Assembly (NCBI GenBank): GCA_023389535.1
Contig: JAEWEH010000080.1
Coordinates: forward strand, 1 to 6,177
Reading direction: 5' to 3'
DNA: 6,177 bases
Source of the DNA: Pseudomonadota bacterium
GTDB lineage: Bacteria; Pseudomonadota; Gammaproteobacteria; Burkholderiales; Burkholderiaceae_B
Each line of letters starts with the position of its first letter. Positions within the stretch are counted from its first letter, which is position 1. The notes under the pieces are model-generated. The model did not search any database, was not told the DNA's origin, and saw nothing but the letters and a program-made list of their open reading frames with translations. Made by a program: the position numbers and the translations under genes. Positions 1 to 5,351 of this stretch are shown here, piece by piece.

Positions 1-733
1 CATTGACCGCGTCCTGCCCCTGCATGGCGTCCACCACGAACAGGGTTTCGATGGGCTTGAGCAAATCGTGCAGCGCACGGATTTCGCGCATCATGGCTTC
101 GTCTATGCCCAGCCGGCCGGCCGTATCCACGATCAATACGTCGTAATGATGGCGCTTGGCGTGGTCCAACGCGTCGCGTGCGATCTGTTCGGGCTTTTGC
201 GTGGCATCGCTGGGCAGGAAATCCACCTTAACCTGGGCCGCCACGGTTTTCAACTGCTCGATAGCGGCCGGACGATAGACGTCGGCGCTGACCACCAGGA
301 CCTTCTTGCGACCGGTCTTGCGGCCGTTCTGCTGATGCGCGCCTTCGCTGAGCCACTTTGCCAGCTTGCCGGTGGTGGTGGTTTTACCCGCGCCCTGCAG
401 GCCGGCCATCAGGATGACCGCCGGCGGTTGCGTGGCCAGCGAAAGTTCGCTGGCCTCGGCGCCCAGGTCGCCCCCCATCAGGGCCGTCAATTCCTTATGG
501 ACAATGCCGACCAAGGCCTGCCCCGGGTTCAGGCTGCCGACGACCTCCTGGCCCATGGCGCGTTCTTTGACCCGCGCGACGAAGTCGCGCACCACCGGCA
601 AAGACACGTCGGCCTCGAGCAAGGCCATGCGGACCTCGCGCAGCATTTCCTGCGTATTGGCTTCCGTCAGGCGGGCCTGCCCGCGCATGGTTTTGACAAC
701 GCGCGAAAGACGTTGGGTCAGATTGTCGAGCAT
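1..733 (-). CDS. ffh: Signal recognition particle GTPase Ffh (SRP54), N-terminal part
   Basis: Ffh binds 4.5S RNA and the signal sequences of nascent inner-membrane proteins, and delivers ribosomes to the receptor FtsY in a GTP-dependent cycle. The visible 244 residues begin MLDNLTQRLSRVVKTMRGQA, the usual Ffh start. They cover the helical N domain (about 1-95) and much of the G domain. The P-loop is GLQGAGKTTTTGK at 111-123, the DVYRPAA motif is at 151-157 and the DTAGR G3 motif at 203-207. The TKxD guanine-specificity motif and the methionine-rich M domain lie beyond the left edge, so the gene is truncated by the window and not broken. The ATG (733-731) has no strong Shine-Dalgarno, but the family N-terminus fixes the start. 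It is transcribed divergently from the ccsA/ypjD-like gene, and an ffh-ypjD neighbourhood is also known in enterobacteria. Identification is close to certain. Confidence 0.97.
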   Translation of the reverse strand, partial: MLDNLTQRLSRVVKTMRGQARLTEANTQEMLREVRMALLEADVSLPVVRDFVARVKERAMGQEVVGSLNPGQALVGIVHKELTALMGGDLGAEASELSLATQPPAVILMAGLQGAGKTTTTGKLAKWLSEGAHQQNGRKTGRKKVLVVSADVYRPAAIEQLKTVAAQVKVDFLPSDATQKPEQIARDALDHAKRHHYDVLIVDTAGRLGIDEAMMREIRALHDLLKPIETLFVVDAMQGQDAVN

Positions 734-834
734 GAGAATGGTTTCGCTTAAACTAGTTTATCTTCCGGTATACGGACTAAAATGACGTGTTTCGGGCGCC
801 AGGCCTGAACCGCGCACACACATCATAAGGGACT
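734..834. promoter_or_regulatory. Divergent ffh / ccsA-like promoter region with 12-bp palindrome
   Basis: This 101-bp gap separates two divergent genes and must hold both promoters. It is visibly more AT-rich than its surroundings at 741-783. A perfect palindrome TAAACTAGTTTA lies at 749-760, followed by TCCG-GTATA-CGGA at 764-776. TAAAAT at 778-783 is a plausible -10 for the rightward gene and GATAAA (minus strand, over the palindrome) for ffh. Neither has a convincing -35, so no promoter is called precisely. AAGG at 827-830 is the likely ribosome binding site of the rightward gene. Confidence 0.35.
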
Positions 835-1680
835 ATGTCTGCAGGCATTGTATTTCACTTGCTGGCCGCGCTGGCCTACGCCGTGCTGGCCGTTTCGCTT
901 TGGAGGCCTCTGGCACAAGGCGCGGGCGACCAGGTCGCCGCCGGCAAGGTACGCCGTGTCTGCCTGGCTGGCGCCATTGTCCTGCATGGCCTGGGCCTGG
1001 CCCTGGCCATCCTGCCGCCTGATGGCCTGCACCTGGGCTGGGCGCTGGCGCTATCGGCCGCCGTCTGGCTGGGCATGCTGGTCTTCTGGCTGGAAAGCCT
1101 GGTCATGCGCATCGACGGGCTGCTGCTTATTTTACTCCCGGCGTCTGCCCTTTCCGCACTGCTGGGCGGGCTGTTCCCCGGCGGCCACACGATCGAACAC
1201 GCCGGCAACGAATGGCTGCGCGTGCACCTGGTCATTGCCTTGATGGCCTATGGGCTGATCACCGTCGCCGCGCTGCAGGCCATGTTGATGACCGCGCTGG
1301 ACCGCCAGCTGCATCGGCCCGTCGAACCCGCGGCCACGCGCAGCATGCTGAATCGCGCACTGGATTCCATGCCGCCCCTGCTGGTGCAGGAGGTGCTGTT
1401 GTTCCGCCTGATCTGGATAGGCTTCGCCGTCCTGACCCTGACCGTCATCACGGGGGCCATTGTATCGCTGCTGCTCAGCGCCAAGCTGGTACCCATGGAT
1501 CACAAGACGGTCTTCACCCTGCTGTCCTGGTTCACGTTCGGCGGGCTGCTCCTGGGCCGCCACCTGCGCGGCTGGCGCGGGCGCATCGCGCTGCGCTGGA
1601 CCCTGGTCGGTTTTGCTTTCCTCCTGCTGTCCTATAGCGGCAGCCGCTTCGTCATCGACGTCATCCTTCAACGTGGCTAG
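835..1680 (+). CDS. CcsA/YpjD-family cytochrome c assembly membrane protein
   Basis: This 281-residue integral inner-membrane protein has about eight predicted membrane segments (roughly 4-23, 42-62, 69-87, 94-112, 128-152, 192-216, 225-243 and 252-269). The C-terminal half, DHKTVFTLLSWFTFGGLLL (222-240), then a basic GWRGR stretch (246-250) and a final hydrophobic helix, is typical of the CcsA/YpjD/HemX 'cytochrome c assembly' family. H131, H223 and H243 are possible haem-ligand histidines, by analogy with the family. The tryptophan-rich WWD haem-handling signature of true CcsA/CcmC/CcmF is not visible, so this is closer to YpjD, whose function is poorly defined, than to a demonstrated haem lyase. 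The start is ATG 835 with AAGG five bases upstream. It is the first gene of a likely three-gene transcript and ends 9 bases before the next start. Confidence 0.85.
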   Translation: MSAGIVFHLLAALAYAVLAVSLWRPLAQGAGDQVAAGKVRRVCLAGAIVLHGLGLALAILPPDGLHLGWALALSAAVWLGMLVFWLESLVMRIDGLLLILLPASALSALLGGLFPGGHTIEHAGNEWLRVHLVIALMAYGLITVAALQAMLMTALDRQLHRPVEPAATRSMLNRALDSMPPLLVQEVLLFRLIWIGFAVLTLTVITGAIVSLLLSAKLVPMDHKTVFTLLSWFTFGGLLLGRHLRGWRGRIALRWTLVGFAFLLLSYSGSRFVIDVILQRG

Positions 1681-1689
1681 AGCCTGGAC

Positions 1690-1953
1690 ATGGGAAAAAT
1701 CTTCTTTTGGGCGGTGGTCATCATAGGCGGCTTGCTGCTGGCCCGCATCCTGGCCCGCTATAACGAAAAAGACCGGGTGGCTGGCAAAGAGCCCAAACAG
1801 GTCAAGCGCCGAACCGGGGCCGCCCCGCAACAACCCGAATCCATGGTGCGCTGCGAACATTGCGGCATACATTTGCCGCGCTCTGAAGCCGTGCAAACGG
1901 GCGGGCGCATTTGGTGCAGCCAGGAACATGCGCGGCTGGGCCAGCGACAATGA
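1690..1953 (+). CDS. Small membrane-anchored zinc-binding protein, PP0621-like
   Basis: This 87-residue protein has one N-terminal membrane segment (about 4-23), a basic, polar linker (24-52) and a short cysteine-rich C-terminus. The pattern is C55-x2-C58-G ... W75-C76-x3-H80. The three cysteines and one histidine would suit a single structural zinc ion on the cytoplasmic side, because the positively charged residues follow the membrane segment. This layout, with LPRSEA after the first cysteine pair and WCSQEH at the end, matches the uncharacterised PP0621 family of proteobacteria, often found beside ampD. No molecular function is established. The ATG lies 9 bases after the preceding stop with a weak ribosome binding site. 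Its TGA overlaps the ampD ATG in an ATGA (1950-1953), which suggests translational coupling. Confidence 0.85.
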   Translation: MGKIFFWAVVIIGGLLLARILARYNEKDRVAGKEPKQVKRRTGAAPQQPESMVRCEHCGIHLPRSEAVQTGGRIWCSQEHARLGQRQ

Positions 1954-2531
1954 AGTCCCCGGCGCTGGACCGCCACGGCTGGCTGCGCCCGCAACCCGGC
2001 GTGCTGCACGCTCCTTCGCCCAACCACGACCTGCGCCCTTCCCACAGCGACGCCACCCTGCTGGTGATGCACAACATCAGCCTGCCGCCCAATGTATTCG
2101 GCGGGCCTGAAATCATCGACCTTTTCCTGAACCGGCTGGATTACAGTTCGCATCCCTGGCTGCCGCGCCTGAAGGGCCTGCGGGTGTCGGCGCACTTCCT
2201 GATCCGGCGCGACGGCTTGATCGTGCAATTCGTGTCCACGCAGCGGCGCGCCTGGCACGCCGGCGTATCGCATTTCAAAGGCCGCCAGCGCTGCAACGAC
2301 TTTTCCATCGGCATCGAAATGGAAGGCACGGACACGCTTCCTTACACCGACGCGCAATATCAGGCGCTGAACCGCCTGTTGCCGACGCTGCGCACGCGGC
2401 ATCCCTTGCATCATGTGCGCGGTCACGAACATATTGCCCCGGGCCGCAAGACGGACCCTGGCCCCAGTTTCGATTGGCGGCGCTTTGCACGGGAAAATGG
2501 CTGGTTTCTGCGGCAGTTGCCGCCGGTGTAA
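1950..2531 (+). CDS. ampD: 1,6-anhydro-N-acetylmuramyl-L-alanine amidase AmpD
   Basis: AmpD is a cytoplasmic zinc amidase. It cleaves the stem peptide from anhydromuropeptides during murein recycling, and its loss induces AmpC beta-lactamases in species with AmpR. The protein is 193 residues, against about 183-190 for the family. Zinc ligands are H41 (in VMHNISLPP, 39-47), H159 (in RGHEHIAPGRKTDPG, 157-171) and D169. The catalytic E123 is in IGIEMEGTD (120-128) and K167 is the conserved lysine. The spacing of H159, K167 and D169 matches E. coli H154, K162 and D164. There is no signal peptide, which separates it from the exported AmiD type. An in-frame ATG exists at 1911, but ATG 1950 gives the normal N-terminus (a short lead into HGWLRPQPGVLHAPSPN) and the ATGA coupling with the preceding gene. 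It is the last gene of the plus-strand set and converges on htpG. Confidence 0.95.
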   Translation: MKSPALDRHGWLRPQPGVLHAPSPNHDLRPSHSDATLLVMHNISLPPNVFGGPEIIDLFLNRLDYSSHPWLPRLKGLRVSAHFLIRRDGLIVQFVSTQRRAWHAGVSHFKGRQRCNDFSIGIEMEGTDTLPYTDAQYQALNRLLPTLRTRHPLHHVRGHEHIAPGRKTDPGPSFDWRRFARENGWFLRQLPPV

Positions 2532-2675
2532 CGGGCGGTCGTCGATGCTAGCCGACAGGGCGGGCAACGCTGAACGGGCCGCAGCCCATTAATGTCTCTA
2601 CTGGAGCATTTTCGGTTTAAGCGTTTGCGGATTGCTTGGTTTTGGCGGGGCGTTGCGTTGCACTCTGACGCGTGC

Positions 2676-2825
2676 CGGGTGGCGGGAGCCGGACTTGCTC
2701 CTCGTGGCTGGCCCGGCGCCCTGCGCGCCGAGCCCGCGTCGCCTTGCTCATCCGCCCGTTCGGGCTCCTTTCGCCTACGGCTCGCTTGCGCCCCGAACGT
2801 CGCGCCGTCCGGCCCCCGCCACCCG
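2676..2825. repeat. 19-bp inverted repeat enclosing nested hairpins
   Basis: The left arm CGGGTGGCGGGAGCCGGAC (2676-2694) is the reverse complement of 2807-2825 with a single mismatch (A2687 against C2814). The arms are 112 nt apart. GACGC (2667-2671) and GCGTC (2833-2837) could extend the stem beyond small internal loops. Inside lie CGGCGC/GCGCCG (2714-2719 and 2725-2730, loop CCTGC) and GCCCGTTCGGGC (about 2754-2765). The whole could fold as a branched RNA or DNA cruciform. Arm length and match are directly visible; the role is unknown. Confidence 0.7.
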
Positions 2826-2927
2826 TCCCGCTGCGTCGTTGTGTGTTCGTAGCGCCGCTGGGCTGATTTGGGTGCTTGGCCTGCTCCTGTGATGTTTGCT
2901 GGCGCTGGAACAGCTCTTGCGCCGTCC

Positions 2928-2955
2928 CGGCCTCGCGCGCCTGCCGCGCGGGCCG
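2928..2955. repeat. Strong GC hairpin with CCTGC loop
   Basis: CGGCC (2928-2932), a bulged T2933 and CGCGCG (2934-2939) pair with CGCGCG (2945-2950) and GGCCG (2951-2955) around the loop CCTGC (2940-2944). This is an 11-bp all-GC stem with one bulge. The same five-base loop closes the hairpin at 2714-2730. It lies in the 3' flank of htpG and may act in transcript processing or termination, but no T tract follows on either strand. Confidence 0.55.
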
Positions 2956-3001
2956 CGACATTCGGGGTGGTCTGGCGCTACACTTTGGATGCCTGGCCCC
3001 G

Positions 3002-3022
3002 GCCCGGCGCACGTAGCCGGGC
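3002..3022 (-). terminator. Hairpin just downstream of the htpG stop
   Basis: GCCCGGC (3002-3008) and GCCGGGC (3016-3022) form a perfect 7-bp stem with a 7-base loop, starting 10 bases past the htpG stop codon. Position and stem strength suit a transcript end or an mRNA-stabilising 3' structure. On the minus strand it is not followed by a run of T, so Rho-independent termination is only possible and not shown. Confidence 0.4.
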
Positions 3023-3032
3023 GCTCCGCAGC

Positions 3033-4946
3033 TTAGGCTGCCTGATTCAACAGCAACTGGTTCATGCGTTTCACGAAAGCAGCCGGCTCCGCCAGGCTGG
3101 CGCCCTCCGCCAACATGGCCTGGTCCAGCAGCAGCAAAGCCCATTCGCCGAACTCCGCATCTGGCGCCGCCTGCAGGCGGCCGATCAAGGCGTGTTCAGG
3201 GTTGATCTCCAGAATCGGCTTAACCTCGGGTGCGTTCTGGCCGGCCGCCTTCAGCATGCGCATCAAGTGGGGGCTAAGTTCGTGCTCGTCCACCACCACG
3301 CAAGCGGGCGAATCCACCAGGCGACCGGTGACACGCACTTCCTTCACCTTGTCGCCCAGCGCGGTTTTCAGGCGCTCGACCAGGGGCTTCAGGTTTTCAG
3401 CCACTTCCGCCTGATGCTTCTTTTCTTCCTCGTCGGCCAATTGCTCCAGGTCCAGGCCGCCCTTGGCGATGGACACCAGTGCCTTGCCATCGAAGTCGCG
3501 CAAGTAAGACAGCATCCATTCGTCGACCCGGTCGGACAGCAGCAGCACTTCCAGGCCTTTCTTGCGGAAGATCTCCAGATGCGGACTGTTGCTGGCCGCG
3601 GCATGGGACTCGGCGCTGACGTAATAGATCTTGTCCTGGCCTTCCTTCATGCGCCCCACATAATCAGCCAGCGACACTGTCTGGGCGCCGCCCTCGGACT
3701 CTGTGGACGCAAAGCGCAGCAGCTTGGCGATGCGCTCGCGATTGGCCGCGTCCTCGCCTGTGCCTTCCTTCAGCACCTGGCCAAACTGCGTCCAGAACTC
3801 GGCATACTGCTCGGGCTTGTTTTCGGCCAGGTCTTCCAGCAAGGACAGGATGCGCTTGGCCGAACCTTCGCGTATCACCCGCACATCGCGGCTTTCCTGC
3901 AGGATTTCACGCGATACATTCAGCGGCAGGTCGGCGGTATCGATCACCCCGCGGATAAACCGCAAATAGGCCGGCAGCAGTTGTTCGGCATCGTCCATGA
4001 TGAAGACGCGCTTCACATACAGCTTTACGCCGCGCTTGCCGTCGCGATCCCACAAATCCATGGGCGCGTGCTTCGGGATGAACAGCAATTGTGTGTATTC
4101 GCTGCGACCCTCCACCCGATTATGCGTCCACGCCAGGGGATCGTCATAGTCGTGGGCGATGTGCTTGTAGAATTCCTGATACTGCTCGTCGCTGATGTCC
4201 GACTTGGACCGCGTCCACAGCGCGCTGGCCTGGTTCACGGTTTCCCATTCGTTCTTTTTGACTTGCTCGGATTTTTCCGCGTCCCATTCTTCCTTCTGCA
4301 TCTGGATGGGCAGGGAAATATGGTCGGAATAACGGCGCAGCACTTCGCGCAATTTCCAGCCGTTCAGGAAGTCGTCCTCGCCCTCGCGCAGATACAAGGT
4401 TACGGACGTCCCGCGGTCGGCCTTTTCAACCGGCGTAATCGAAAATTCGCCCTGGCCGTCCGATTCCCACAACACGGCTTCGGTCTCGGCCACACCCGCG
4501 CGGCGGCTCAGCACGGCGACCTTTTGCGCCACAATAAACGAAGAATAAAAGCCTACGCCAAATTGCCCAATCAACTGGGCGTCTTTTTGCTTGTCGCCTG
4601 TCAACTGGGAAAAGAACTCTTTCGTGCCGGAGCGCGCAATCGTTCCCAGATTCGCCACGGCCTCTTCGCGCGACATGCCGATGCCGTTGTCGGAAATCGT
4701 GATGGTGCGCAGGTCCTTGTCGTATTCGATGCGGATGCGCAGTTCGCTGTCGCCCTGGTACAGGTCGGGGTTGTCGATGGCTTCGAAACGCAGTTTGTCG
4801 CAGGCGTCGGAAGCATTCGAAACCAATTCGCGCAAGAAGATTTCCTTGTTGCTGTACAGCGAATGGATCATCAGATGAAGCAACTGCTTCACCTCGGCCT
4901 GAAAACCCAGTGTTTCGGATGCGGTTTGTGTGTCTGTTTGAGTCAT
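3033..4946 (-). CDS. htpG: Molecular chaperone HtpG (bacterial Hsp90)
   Basis: HtpG is a cytoplasmic homodimeric ATP-dependent chaperone that remodels clients late in folding, together with the DnaK system. The 637-residue protein is full length. The N-terminal GHKL ATPase domain (about 10-225) has [13 protein letters not shown] at 29-41, with catalytic E40 equivalent to E. coli E34. It also has N44 in SNASDA, D86 in SDNGIGMS (85-92), the lid region [11 protein letters not shown] (101-111) and [11 protein letters not shown] (127-137). The middle domain carries [11 protein letters not shown] (340-350), with R346 as the ATP-contacting arginine. The C-terminal dimerisation domain follows and ends in [10 protein letters not shown]. 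The start is the ATG at 4946-4944, giving [20 protein letters not shown] as in relatives. An AGG-containing site lies upstream on the minus strand (CAGGTTGG). An in-frame extension upstream of this ATG is untranslated leader containing the heat-shock promoter. Convergent with ampD, divergent from the nor genes. Confidence 0.97.
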   Translation of the reverse strand: MTQTDTQTASETLGFQAEVKQLLHLMIHSLYSNKEIFLRELVSNASDACDKLRFEAIDNPDLYQGDSELRIRIEYDKDLRTITISDNGIGMSREEAVANLGTIARSGTKEFFSQLTGDKQKDAQLIGQFGVGFYSSFIVAQKVAVLSRRAGVAETEAVLWESDGQGEFSITPVEKADRGTSVTLYLREGEDDFLNGWKLREVLRRYSDHISLPIQMQKEEWDAEKSEQVKKNEWETVNQASALWTRSKSDISDEQYQEFYKHIAHDYDDPLAWTHNRVEGRSEYTQLLFIPKHAPMDLWDRDGKRGVKLYVKRVFIMDDAEQLLPAYLRFIRGVIDTADLPLNVSREILQESRDVRVIREGSAKRILSLLEDLAENKPEQYAEFWTQFGQVLKEGTGEDAANRERIAKLLRFASTESEGGAQTVSLADYVGRMKEGQDKIYYVSAESHAAASNSPHLEIFRKKGLEVLLLSDRVDEWMLSYLRDFDGKALVSIAKGGLDLEQLADEEEKKHQAEVAENLKPLVERLKTALGDKVKEVRVTGRLVDSPACVVVDEHELSPHLMRMLKAAGQNAPEVKPILEINPEHALIGRLQAAPDAEFGEWALLLLDQAMLAEGASLAEPAAFVKRMNQLLLNQAA

Positions 4947-5047
4947 TGTCCAACCTGACGTAATAAAAATGGAAACAGGACGGGGCCATCCGCCCCAGAT
5001 GCCTTTTCCCGCTAAGGTCCAGGCCCGTTTCGGGAAACTGTTCCTTA

Positions 5048-5076
5048 AAATGGGGGCACCCGCCCCGCATTTCAAG
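5048..5076 (-). promoter_or_regulatory. Heat-shock (sigma-32/RpoH) promoter of htpG
   Basis: On the minus strand, CTTGAAA (5076-5070) is followed after 14 bases by CCCCATTT (5055-5048). This matches the RpoH consensus of proteobacteria (CTTGAAA, 11-16 bases, CCCCATnT) at every key position. Transcription should begin near 5041-5043, giving a leader of about 95 nt before the htpG ATG. htpG is a classical RpoH target, so site and gene agree. Confidence 0.85.
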
Positions 5077-5092
5077 TCGGTCATCCGCCCAA

Positions 5093-5109
5093 TGAAACAT
5101 TCTGTTTCA
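5093..5109. promoter_or_regulatory. Perfect 7-3-7 palindrome, candidate operator
   Basis: TGAAACA-TTC-TGTTTCA is a perfect dyad of 7-bp arms around three bases. It is 16 bp beyond the htpG -35 element and about 100 bp upstream of the first nor-side start codon, so it could serve either direction. Size and symmetry are typical of a dimeric regulator site. It does not match the FNR/DNR (TTGAT-N4-ATCAA) or NsrR consensus. The NorR-type GTCA-N3-TGAC core is also absent. The regulator is unknown. Confidence 0.5.
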
Positions 5110-5198
5110 ACACTAACCTTATGAATGGTGTACGTTAGTCTCGACCTTCCAGTCAGTCCTACAGTTCGGTCTTTGCATCCAGGCGTCCAACCTAGAAC

Positions 5199-5204
5199 AA
5201 GGAG
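5199..5204 (+). promoter_or_regulatory. Ribosome binding site that supports a GTG start
   Basis: AAGGAG lies 7 bases before GTG 5212. It is the best Shine-Dalgarno in this interval and is what selects the GTG as the start of the 41-residue protein. The in-frame ATG at 5125 has no such site and would add a non-hydrophobic leader unlike a membrane-protein N-terminus. Confidence 0.7.
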
Positions 5205-5211
5205 TGCGATC

Positions 5212-5337
5212 GTGCAGACTCAAGCGGTATTCAGGGCATTGAAGATAGTCAGTGGCGTGGTTCTGGTGGCGATGATTGCGGCCATCGGCTACGCAAGCAT
5301 CATCGGCATTGCATACTGGTCCGGCATCGGCGTATAG
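5212..5337 (+). CDS. Small single-span membrane protein preceding norC (unrecognised)
   Basis: This 41-residue protein begins at GTG behind AAGGAG. It has a short polar/basic N-terminus ([11 protein letters not shown]), one long hydrophobic helix (about 12-36, with [20 protein letters not shown] in its core) and a tiny tail, WSGIGV. The positive residues before the helix predict an N-in, C-out orientation. It ends 14 bases before the norC ATG and is surely co-transcribed with it. Position and topology suggest a small accessory subunit or assembly factor of the NO reductase, comparable in kind to the small subunits of haem-copper oxidases, but I do not recognise the family. The coding call rests on the ribosome binding site, the hydrophobic periodicity and the operon spacing. 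Confidence 0.7.
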   Translation: MQTQAVFRALKIVSGVVLVAMIAAIGYASIIGIAYWSGIGV

Positions 5338-5341
5338 CCAG

Positions 5342-5346
5342 GGAGG
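5342..5346 (+). promoter_or_regulatory. Ribosome binding site of norC
   Basis: GGAGG lies five bases before the norC ATG, in the 14-base gap after the small membrane gene. It sets the norC start, which is followed at once by the expected membrane anchor. Confidence 0.7.
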
Positions 5347-5351
5347 TCAAG

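Larger units (their letters stand above)
2532..3032. other. Non-coding, hairpin-rich convergent intergenic region between ampD and htpG
   Basis: About 500 bp separate the convergent stops of ampD and htpG. Open frames occur on both strands, but they are low-complexity R/P/A/G/S-rich translations with no recognisable domain and no good ribosome binding sites, so none is called. From about 2640 to 3022 the DNA is very GC-rich and packed with inverted repeats, listed separately. It resembles the dispersed intergenic elements common in high-GC betaproteobacteria. That it is a multicopy repeat is an inference that one window cannot show. No oligo-T tract follows any of the hairpins on either strand, so classical intrinsic terminators are not evident. 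The first 60 bases after ampD show nothing notable. Confidence 0.6.

Noticed and set aside
68..751. A 227-residue plus-strand frame over ffh
   Set aside because: It is the mirror of the Ffh reading frame, whose P-loop and G motifs are intact on the minus strand.
1132..2567. Long minus-strand frames opposite ccsA-like, PP0621-like and ampD genes
   Set aside because: They are shadows of well-supported plus-strand genes with family motifs and operon spacing. Their composition (Q/R/A/H-rich) is typical of antisense translation.
2592..3144. Several frames of 64-175 residues in the ampD-htpG gap
   Set aside because: They overlap inverted repeats, translate to Arg/Pro/Ser-rich low-complexity protein and have no good ribosome binding sites. 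The minus-strand one also runs into the htpG 3' end.
2868..4958. A 696-residue plus-strand open frame across the htpG locus
   Set aside because: It is antisense to htpG, has no recognisable domain, lacks a credible start and arises from the high GC content. The minus strand encodes a full Hsp90 with all motifs.
4947..5043. RNA thermometer in the htpG leader
   Set aside because: Small hairpins exist (GGGGC/GCCCC at 4982-4996, CCCG/CGGG at 5024-5034) and GGAAACAG (4971-4978) could pair with CTGTTCC near the start of the transcript. None clearly masks the ribosome binding site, no ROSE or fourU element is seen, and the sigma-32 promoter already explains heat control.
5110..5205. Sigma-54 or FNR-type promoter for the nor genes
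   Set aside because: No GG-N10-GC pair of the -24/-12 kind and no TTGAT-N4-ATCAA site was found. TTTGCA at 5173 lacks a matching -24 element.
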